Positions 54,132 to 64,000 of a stretch of 64,000 nt of DNA are shown one piece after another. Source of the stretch: Gorsachius magnificus (lineage: Eukaryota > Chordata > Aves > Pelecaniformes > Ardeidae). Within the stretch, counting starts at the first letter, position 1. Every line of letters begins with the position of its first letter. The notes below the pieces were generated by a model. The model was not told where the DNA came from, did no database searches, and saw only the letters and a program-made list of their open reading frames with translations. Location of the stretch: the NCBI GenBank assembly GCA_034008185.1, contig CM067085.1, positions 56,092,602 to 56,156,601 on the forward strand, written 5' to 3'. Both the position numbers and the translations under genes were made by a program.

Positions 54132-57100
54132 TTACTGTTGCTCATCATTTTGTTCAGGTGCAGGACAACTGGCTTCATATTTTTTCTTCAAGCCTTTCAA
54201 ATATATACGCAAACTGTCTGGATCCAGTCGAGAATTTCTGGCAGTCTGAACCAGTCTCATTGCTAAATGGTATACAGCTCTCTGTTTCATCATCTCAGGG
54301 GTGCTTTTCTGCCTATGCTGTTCTTAAAAACATATACGTGCATTAAAATATGAAATCAATCATTCTATTATTAAAATACTAATATTAGCTATTTTCCAGC
54401 CTATTTCTGATCTCCTGATTCTTGGTTTGTACACCAGCATTACATCCAACACTCCTTAACCCTAAGGACAGCTTTGTGTTGTAACCTAACAGTGACCTTC
54501 AGTATAATCTTTAAAGCTGGTTCCAGATATACAAATTTTAATGAAATCTGTTTTCATAAAACCATAGGCAGTGCTTATCCTATATCCTTTCAGAAACTGA
54601 AAATACATTTTTATAAAAACTGTGAATTAGTATTGTAATTTTCTACTACATACCAAAATTTGTTTTGCAATATGATGTGTGATTTGCTTTGCATCCAAAA
54701 TTACAGATGATGGTAGGGAGGAAACTTCTGCAGCTTTTAATCCTAAACATGTAAAACACAAATCAGGATTTTTGATGTAACTTTTTTCCCTACCTTCCAT
54801 ACCATGTCTGCCAGAATAAACTTAGCCTGTTTTTTAAAGGCCGAAGTTTTCATTTTAATAAAAATAATTTTCATATACATTTTCTCTTTGCGTCTCTTTT
54901 TTTTTTCTTTTTTTAAAATAAACAATATGGGGTTGAGAGTTGCAAAATAAAACATCTACTTTGTTGTAATCCTACCTCCAAGATACACTCCCACATGAAG
55001 TTACTGCTCATTAATACTGTAACTGGGCAGGATGAGACACATTAGGGGTTAAAGGAAAAAAAAAAAGGTACAGTGGTGTTAACAGCCTTCTCTGTTTAGG
55101 TTTTTAATTTGTCAGGACGGAAAAGACTCAGGCTGTGCTAAATGCATTCTCCATTAAATCCAGGCATCCAGTGGATATGGATTTCATGTTCCAACTTATA
55201 CTCTGTTGCCAGTAGCCAAACTGCCAGATACTCAGGGTAAGAAAGAGATGTAAAATATTTTTTTTTTCCTTAACATGATTTTTTTACTTTCTCCTTTGCC
55301 TGTGGCCCTGTCTGTTCTGAGGAAATTCTGTGCTTCATTGGGTGCTTTAATACTGTAGGTTTAAAAGCGAAAAACCGTCAAGAACCCTTGCACTCTATCT
55401 TAGAATGTAACTTTGCTCAAGTAAGGTAGAGCCAAGACACCGAGTTACTAAAGGCCCCCTGTTCTCTGAGAATGCTCTCTAAACACATGAGTTTTCTCAG
55501 TCAGTGGTGGTGTAGCATCTGAAATTAAGCTTCTGCTGCCAAAGATAAAGAAACAGACTCTGCAATTCTGATAAATAAACATTTTAAGTCCAGTTAATTG
55601 AAGCCTGACTGGAATAATTTGTAGCCTTCAGTTACCGCTAGCTGTGAAAGTCATGTGTAGCTAATTTCCTATTGATTAAATGTTACCTAAATCAAGGATC
55701 CAACTTCAAAATCTAGTATTTGGAAACAGATGGATTTCTGTGACCCTTTAAAACTTGTAGTTATGCCTTATTGTCACTCATTTCTTTATTGACCCATAAT
55801 GTGTCAATCTGTGCAGTCTTCAGTATGATTTATTCTCAAGTTAAAAGAGAAGTAAACCCACTTTCCTAAGAACACTGACGCTTTAGTGGAACCTCTCAAA
55901 ATAGCCTTAGGCTGATACACAGTAAAATTCCTGTCCCTTTTTAAAGAAACTTGATTCCTTTTTGCTAATCAAAAAGGGCCAAGCTGCTATTTAACTGATA
56001 TATCATTACTTAGGGCAAGACACATAAGAGAGTTTTACATAACACAAACTGCAGCATTCACAGCTTTAAGCCTCTCCAGAACTTTCAGTCACTTCCACAA
56101 GCAGAGATGAAATCAGCTCAAGTACTGTGTGCTCAGAATGGCTCATCTCATTCAAACGGAGGTGAATCAAGTAGCTACCGACATCACTAAAATGTTTTTT
56201 TCACTATGAAATTCCATGTAAGTTCTTCATACTACCCCAAACTACTATCTCACTACACGGTTACTTAAAACACATAAGTATTTGGAACATATTACAGATC
56301 TGCAGTTGTTACCCTATGAGAGATATGAACTCAGCAGAAATCTGTCAGCAGAAAAGTATCGTTAGATGCCTAATAATTGAAATAGTATCTTAGATAGTAA
56401 GAGTGGATTCCATTACCATAGTTCTTTTCTTCTGTATATCCTTTGGACAGCGTGTAAGTGTAAGCAATTTTCTCCTTATTTCCAGCACTGCTTCTCACAT
56501 GTTGCACTTCAAAATGGTAGTTTTCCACATTGGGATATAAAGCATCTATGTGACACAGTTCCAGGAAATGTGTAGCAAACAATGTAAATGCCTAAATAAG
56601 TAAACAAGAAAAAAAAAAATAATTGGAAATGATCCTGGAATAAATTATAATAAATAAGAAAAAATAAATGATCTCACAGATGTCCTGGTTTTCCTCCAAA
56701 ACATTGAAAAGCTGTCTTTAAATTACTAAAGCGAATTAAAAACTTTAAGTGATCACTTCCACCATTGACAAGGGTGTATTTTCCAACTGGGGATTCTCTC
56801 ACTCCTTTCTCAGTAGAAAGAAAAGAATATCAGAACTAACAGGAAATCCATGATGCTCACAACACTTGACTAGGGTTAATCTGAATTACTGTCAAATGGT
56901 TGCCTTAATACTCTCAAGGAATGTTTTACCAAAAGTACAAGCTACAGAAAATATCTGAGCTTTTCAAACCAAACCACAAAAGTACTCTCGATAAAATCTG
57001 ATGAGAAACTGAACACCTGCACACTTACTTCAAGGAGCTGACAACAACCTGAGGCTGATCACATAACTAGTAAGAGAGGTGAAACTTCCAACCCATTTAA

Positions 57101-60100
57101 AGCCATCTTCCACTTTTCTAAACAAGCCTCTAACCTCTCACCAATTCGTAAGTTCTGTGGAACTACCACTGTACTTTGGAAAGATAACAGTCAGGTAAAG
57201 AGGTTCATCTTTAATATTCAAGCATACAAAGCTGTACTAAGCAAAGCTAAAGAGACTGGGTTATTCTCTTTCTAGACAGAAATGCAAGCTTGCAAGCAAG
57301 CTGGAAAGAGATGGTGACCAGTGGACTGGTTTGGGCTGGGCTAGAGTTAATTTTCTTCAAAGTAGCTCTCATGGGGCTATGTTTTGGATTTGTGCTGAAA
57401 ATAGCGTTGATAACACACCCATGTTTTAGCTGTTGCTGAGCAGTGCTTACACAGCATCAAGCAGAAAAGCTTCTCACACTGCCCTGCCAGCAAGCAGGCT
57501 GGGGGGGGGGCACAAGTTAGCAGGGGACACAGCTGCAACAGCTGACCCCAACTGACCAAAGGGATATCCCACACCATATGATGCCATGCTCAGCATATAA
57601 AGCCAAGGCAAGAAGGAGGAAGGGGGGGATGTTTGGAGTAATGGTGTTTTGTCTTCTCAAGTAACCATTACGTGTGGAGCCCTGCTTTCCTGGAGATGGC
57701 TGCACACCTGCCTGCCAATGGGAAGTAGTGAATGAATTCCTGGTTTTCCTTTGCCTGCATGCACAGCTTTGCTTTACCTATTAAAGTGTCTTTATCTCAA
57801 CCCAGAAGTTTTCTCACTTTTAGTCTTTTGATTCTCTCCCCCATCCCACTGGGGGGGAGTGAGCAAGCGGCTGTGTGGTGTTTAGCTGCCTCCTGGGGTT
57901 AAATCACAACCACCAGTGAACAGAAGTGCAGTTTATGTCAGTATTTTTTCTCTATCACCATAATTCTTACTATTTGCTAGTTATAAAAAATACTGTATTT
58001 AGGCAAGAAATCTCTACAAAAGTTAAATTGTGAGAAAATACTGTATTTACTTTCAGTATGACAAAGCAGCTACAAGGTTTTAATTTTTTTTCAAAACAGG
58101 ATTACCTTTAAATTCAACAGATATTCACAGGCAGCATAACAAATGCCAATACCTTCTTCAGCACTGGTACCTCTCCCAAGTTCGTCAATTATGATGAGTG
58201 ATTTGTCATTAGCATTTTGTATGATGTATGTTATCTAGGAAAACAATTAATGTGTTATCATTCCTATAAATGCATTTTTTAAGAACCCTAAGAGGAATAC
58301 TGCTGCTAATAGGAATACTTTGTGTTATGCAGATGAAACTTAATGCAGAAATTTTAAAAACTATTGTCAGATCCACACATTTTACCTTTTCACAGCTTTC
58401 AAATAGCTGTCAATTCTGATCAAGCAAAGATTCATACTACAGCACTCTTTCTCTTTTCCATTCAACATACTACTTTCCCTCAAAACTGTATCGGTTTGGG
58501 AGAGGAAATGAGAAGGCTTAGGCTCCTACAGATAATAATTTAAGGTCTAAGAAATAATAAAGCGTTGAAACTACTGTCCAACAGAGCACTGATTTTTACT
58601 CCTACTGGGACATCTTTTTATTTAAGATATGCCTGGTTTTCTGTGCTTTATCATTAAGTGTAACAGATGAAAGCTGAATTTTTGACTACTTTTCAAAGTA
58701 CACTCTTGCAGTGGAAATATACTAGCACAATTTCTATTACTTGCACCTTGCACCCTGAATTAGCTGTATTTAATACCTCTTTCATTTCTTTCATGAATGT
58801 TGATGCATTCGTTTCTATATCATCATCCATACCTATTCTGGTAAAAATTTGCTCTGCAATTCGAAATGAACAATACTCTGCTGGGACATAAGAACCTATA
58901 AAACAAGTAAAATACGAGTTTTCTGTTATCGGTGTGATAAATGCCAATTTGCCTGAATATGTCAGTGGGGAAAAAAAAAATTACCAGTTTTACACTTGGT
59001 CTTCATGCACAGTAGAGAATGCATCTCATTGTATAAAATTTCATAAGATTATGTTTACCATTACTTTATAAGAAAAAATTATTATATAGATACCATAATT
59101 AAAGAACTTTATCTTAAGAAACCTTAAGAAATCTTATTCCTGAAGCTGTGTGTCACTCTAACGGGATGCAAAAGTGAGAATAAACACTAGGATTAATTTA
59201 CATTTCTGTAGCCATTCAGTTACTAATCCCAAGGAATTTTAGCTTCCCAAAACCAAGATTATATTGCCTTTATCAGACTTTGAGGCTTTTTAGTTTTGTT
59301 GAATAGAAAATAACAGGAAACCTGCCAAAAGAGTTTACAGTCTCCTTTATTCATATTAAACTGATGTTTTTGAGAGCAGTTCCTGAAGAACTTGCAGTTG
59401 TTGGGGATTGGACCCACAAACACATGATGGACAAATTTTATTCTCCACTGCTACGTAGTTTCATTTCAGTAGAGTTAGGGTCAGCATATTAAGATTTTTC
59501 TCCTGTGCCACCAGCCTTACCTTTATCTTTAAAGTAAAAATCATGAGGAATTCCTGAGTATAGGGATAAGTCTCAGTTAGACTTTACAAATATTTTACTT
59601 TTATAATTTTAGTGATAGAACCTTGCAGTATTTATTACTACTTTTATTTGAAGTAGTTGATTATCTATTACTTCCACTTGGCTGCAAGCATGTTTCTCTA
59701 CATAACTGAGGTATGCTCAAGTTCATCTATTCCTTTTGGATGACTAACACATACATAGCCCGATAGGCATATTTCAAGGACACTCGCTATCAATCTAGTA
59801 TAAGGTGTTTGATTGGGTTCAGGTGCTCCAAAGAGTTAAAGCATACAACTGTGCTGCTTCTAAAGACAGACTGGGGAGGCTTCCAGATACACAGACAGGG
59901 GCCCAGTAAGTTTCCAGTGGCAGACCCAAAACCTTGCAGTAGCTTCTGTCAGCAACACAAGAAGCAAATGGACTAAACTTTACCTGTAGATAGAATCTTA
60001 TTCCAGAAGCCAAATCATTCAGTTTCACAAATATTTTTAACTAGAAAACAATAAATGTGCTGCAGAAGATTACTAACAGAGTACACTCTTACTCACCAAT

Positions 60101-63100
60101 CTGTGCCATAATTTGACAGAGAGCAATCTGTTTTAGGTATGTTGATTTTCCACTCATATTTGGTCCCGTAATAATGACAAAATTGTTACCCTCTGTCAGA
60201 TATGTGTTGTTAGACACAGGTTTTTCCACAGCTATCTTTTCAAGAATGGGATGCCATCCCTGCTTGATTGCTAAAGTATCCGTAAATTCTGGACGAACTA
60301 AATGAGAAAAAGGATATAACACATTGCAGAGTTAGCATGGGAACCTTTACGCTATTAACTAGTGCATTTTGAAATAAAGCAATTCTTGCAGAGGCTAAGT
60401 CAAACTCTGTGGTCCTGATTCCCTGATTTCTTTTGGTGGATACACATTCATGTCTGGCTGTGCAAACTGCAGGTGTAGTTTTATGGGAGAAGCTGTCTTT
60501 GGTCTTGTTATTACTGCTGATGAAAACCTGTGCTCCGATTCACTTGGCGGGAAAATTCTGTGATGCCTCAAGCATATCGGTTACTGTTCAGTTACATATC
60601 AGTTCATGTGCTATGACTGGAATCATCATCACATGAAGATTCACAGTCCATACTGCAAAGTAAACTGATCCAGCTCATGAATTGGAAATTACATAGCAAC
60701 ATCAGTAACGATGAGCTAAAACACCTCCTGAGATGGCTTCCAGACCTGACTTAGTATCTACACCACATTGTACTGTAGATAAGTATGTCAGGTCAGCATT
60801 AATTGTAGACAATGTGCTCATTTGTACATTGTAGAACTGGCCTGGGGAAGCAGGATAAATGATATGCAGATAAGCACATGATCCTGGATTCTTTAGAAGA
60901 TGCTACTTCCAAAAAGGTCTAGAAGTGCTACAGAAATTGAAGCAGATAAACAAAGGTAGCCACATATTTTGTTTTATGGTATATATTTGGTGTTGATCTG
61001 TTTATATTATCTTGTGCCCTTTCAGCACAGAAGTGTAAACTCAGAATGTTCACAGACTTCGTGCATTTGAATAGAATATGCTTAAACTGGCTACCTTGAA
61101 AAGACTGGCTGTGAAGGCTTACAGCAGCTAAATGGCAGAATGTAATTGCAATGAATGGAAACAAAAAAACCATCAGCACAAAACTGGCACAGACAGACCA
61201 GAGACACTAACCTAAAGGCTACCAAGACCCAGAAAAATAAATTATGTGGGCTTAGCAATTAGACAACCAGACAAAAGAGCCCAGATATTCCCCAACAGGA
61301 GGGTCTTTATTTGGCCCATGATGGAATCAAAGAAGAAGCTTACCATAATCAGAAAGAGTGCAGGCATGGGCAAATGAAAGCAGCATATCCAGCATTGACA
61401 CAATGTCAGACAGCTTGTATAGGCAATGAATATGTTCATAGATCTCGTTCAGTAGTTTACACACTATTCTGAAATAAGACATTGATTTAGTTGTTGCACA
61501 GTACATACTGTTGTTTTATACAACTTACATAAATAAGGCAAGTTAATAATGTTCATACTGCACGCATTAGGATGGGAGGTTACTCAGAACATGAAATCAT
61601 CTCTGCCACATGCAAACAAATGTATACATTTCTTTGAAGCAAATTAAGATCTTATACCATCATCTCAGATCGAATTCTGCTGTCAGACACAAGACACACA
61701 GCTCAAATACCAACAGCTCATAAGAAAGCTTCAGAAAAAGAATGAACTAAAAATATAGCTATGGAATCAAGTATGTTTTATTAACACGTCAAATGTGACA
61801 CTAATTCTTTTAGGCCTTCTTGTTAATAAAAACCCCACATGGATTCTAGAAAGAATTTCCATAAAATTGAGATGCAACATTACACTTAGTAAGTCTTCTG
61901 AAATAGACAGCAGAGCAACATGACATGCAGAAAGGACAAAATACAGAAATAGACAGTTCTACTGTAAATGCAAGGAACTGATTAAAAGTAATGATTCTGC
62001 ATTACAAAACTAATGCATTCATTGTGTAGATAATTCACCCATAAACATTTAATAAATATGATGGCCACCCTTATTAATAAATGCTTATATATTTGTGATC
62101 ATGTTTAATACAATACACACTTTGTGGGAGCTTTTTTGTCTCAGGAAGTTCACTTGATCAGTGTCACTTTGGATTATTTCTGTAAGAAGCCATACTTAAC
62201 AGAAAGACAGCTTTAAGCAGACATGTAATTAGCTATTAATTGGACAAAATCAATGTAGTTAGCAAATATTAAATAGTTTAAAATGGTCTTACAAGTAGGT
62301 CATGTGATATATTTCTCTCAGGGACTCCTGACATCTTTCATTCATTTTTATTAAATCTGCTGAAGTGAAGCTATATGTATTTTTCATTCTAGTGATCTAA
62401 AGTGAATTCAAACCAACAATAAGAACTTGCTGTATTATCAGAAAAAAGAGTAAGTTTCTAAAAAGCAAACTGAGAACAATACAAGGGAAAAAAAGCAGAA
62501 AAAACAATGCCTGGTTTCATTTTTCCTATATTAAGTATAACAAGAAACAGGGCAGTTATAAAAGCATACCAATTATACTTTCATTTACTTCTAGATATCT
62601 TCACTGAAATTATTTTAATTGTTGCTTAAATTACTGTATAATGTGTACTTTATTAACGTATCATACGTTTTATATAAATTCAGTATACAAACATTAGGAA
62701 AAAACATATCTAGTACAAATACCTTTGTAAATTCAGAAGGAAGCTGGCCATTGGGTAATGTTGAACAATCAACATTCATCTGGATAAAAAATCCACGAGC
62801 AGAGCTGAAACTTGTTTTCATTGGTAGGTTGTACTTTTCTGCAAGTTGTGTTATCATACCTACATACCACAAAGAAAGATTTGACCCACATTACATACAG
62901 TCATGCGCATACACACACATACATGTTTGTGATGGTACAAAGATGCATACTGTTAATGTGATTTATAGGCACTGAATGTGTCAGGTAAGTAACGCGACAA
63001 AAGGCCTTAGAGGTGGGTCTCCAGGGAGTTATTTAAGTAACACATTAATGTAACAAATCTGGCTGCATAAAGCTATTGGGGAAAAAAAATCCAAAGGAGA

Positions 63101-64000
63101 ATCAGATAAATTCATGTATTCTTTAAAAAAGAGTTAATACATTTTACCAACTCCCAGGTGGACCTAACTATGGAAAGGAAAGTTTGCTCAAATACTTAGC
63201 TTCAGTGTCTAATCAGCAGACAGAATATGAACTGTACACTAGGGACTCTCACTTTTTAACCAGTTCACGATTCTAAGCAATTTTCTTTCCCCAGACTGTG
63301 GGCAATGCTTTAAATTTGTAAAGCATTGTAACCCCCCTTAAATCCATCTTGTTCCTAGCTGAGAAGATACCATTTTGACTTAATGATAAACAGGAAGGTT
63401 ACTAAAGCCCAGCAATAGACATCAGGCTAAAATTCCTTTCGTTTGTACTTTCCAACTCTTAATAGCTTGGCTAAAAAGTCGTCCACAGATAAATCAAGAC
63501 TGCTTAAAATATAAAGAACAAAGAACTCGGATACTTCAATTCATGAACCTAAAACAAAGATTGACATGTTTTATTCAGAATGTTTTAGTTGGAATAATTA
63601 TGTTACGTTATTTTAACTTTTTGTACTTTTAGAGAATAAGGAACACCAGTTTTAAACATAGGAATCACAATATAATTGTTGAACTTCATTAAAATAAAAC
63701 CGAGTTTTTATCTACAAAAGGAGAATCTCAATATGTATTCATATGTATCAATGACAATCAGTTTATACTAATACTAAATATTTTTTATGTATGAGAAGGC
63801 TATAATAGATATGATTACATGGCTTCTATATGCCAGGTGCAATGTAATTTGAACTCCAAATAAATAAAAATCTTGGTTTAGAAATACCTGCGATGTCATC
63901 AACAATTTCTGTGTACGTTCTACGAGCTATGTCAAGGAATTCATTGATGTTAGGTTTAACAGCATAGCATTTCTGTGTCCTCATACTCAGACATCCTTTT
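54132..64000 (-). CDS. MSH4: MSH4 (MutS homologue 4), last ten coding exons; 5' end beyond the window
   Basis: MSH4 pairs with MSH5 as a sliding clamp that stabilises meiotic recombination intermediates and promotes crossovers. Exons on the - strand are 63888..64000 (cut by the window edge), 62723..62859, 62293..62396, 61344..61468, 60097..60297, 58777..58895, 58106..58234, 56417..56591, 54654..54742 and 54132..54317 (stop TAA). All phases and GT/AG sites agree. Together they encode about 459 residues, the C-terminal half: part of the core/lever region, then the ATPase. The Walker A motif is in [20 protein letters not shown] (exon 60097..60297). Walker B and the D-loop are in [16 protein letters not shown] (exon 58106..58234). 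The switch histidine is in [19 protein letters not shown] (exon 56417..56591). For the last exon the acceptor must be the CAG just before 54317 (CAT AGG...), because the AAG three to five bases earlier breaks the frame. There is no disabling change. Confidence 0.96.
57322..57911 (+). mobile_element. Solo LTR of an avian endogenous retrovirus in an MSH4 intron
   Basis: The element starts TGGACTGGTTTGGGCTGGGC and reaches ctagagttaattttcttc. It has a TATA box (catataaag, 57594-57602) and an ATTAAA poly(A) signal (57780-57785) followed by gtgtctttatctcaaccca, and ends ggggttaaatcacaacc. It is flanked by identical accag (57317-57321 and 57912-57916), a 5-bp target duplication. If the LTR ends in CA at 57912, the duplication is 4 bp. 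Same family as the LTR at 38957-39493, in opposite orientation. It is antisense to MSH4, in the intron 56592-58105. No internal sequence remains. Confidence 0.9.

Overview
The window is vertebrate nuclear DNA and almost certainly from a bird. Multi-exon genes have large AT-rich introns with GT/AG boundaries. Three CpG islands are present, and the recognisable interspersed repeats are avian: several 3'-end CR1 LINE fragments and two copies of an endogenous-retrovirus LTR family that I associate with neoavian birds. Nothing bacterial or phage-like is present.

Layout, left to right. (1) 23-6785, + strand: the last three coding exons and the 3'UTR of CAMSAP2, including the microtubule-binding CKK domain. 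(2) 6786-10690: intergenic, nothing recognised. (3) 10690-38075, + strand: the whole WDR47 coding gene. A CpG-island promoter lies at 10.7-11.75 kb, followed by a roughly 5.5 kb 5' intron, 14 coding exons (17288-36801; 919 codons plus stop) and a 3'UTR. A CR1 fragment sits in one intron. (4) 38250-39493, - strand: a truncated endogenous retrovirus (5' LTR, primer-binding site, leader). (5) 39500-45620: a GC- and minisatellite-rich segment with a CpG island that has no assigned gene, plus three phase-compatible candidate exons on the - strand (41675-42901) that I do not recognise. (6) 46525-51029, - strand: NAA20, the NatB catalytic subunit, complete except for a 25-nt internal coding exon that is missing next to a 16-G run. 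(7) 51330-52500: unassigned, followed by a CR1 3' end. (8) 53490-64000, - strand: the last ten coding exons and the 3'UTR of the meiotic MutS homologue MSH4. It continues past the right edge and carries a solo LTR in one intron.

How the genes relate: CAMSAP2 and WDR47 lie head-to-tail on one strand, and both products act on microtubule minus ends; published work links WDR47 to CAMSAP proteins. NAA20 and MSH4 are functionally unrelated to that pair and to each other. In human these four genes are not neighbours (CAMSAP2 1q32, WDR47 1p13, MSH4 1p31, NAA20 20p11). NAA20 is the most surprising resident.

I found no convincing new multi-gene system. The best leads are the unrecognised transcription unit around the 44.4-45.05 kb CpG island, the NAA20 micro-exon gap and placement, and the CAMSAP2-WDR47 adjacency. 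Exon edges were read by eye from splice sites and reading-frame continuity; no alignment was run.
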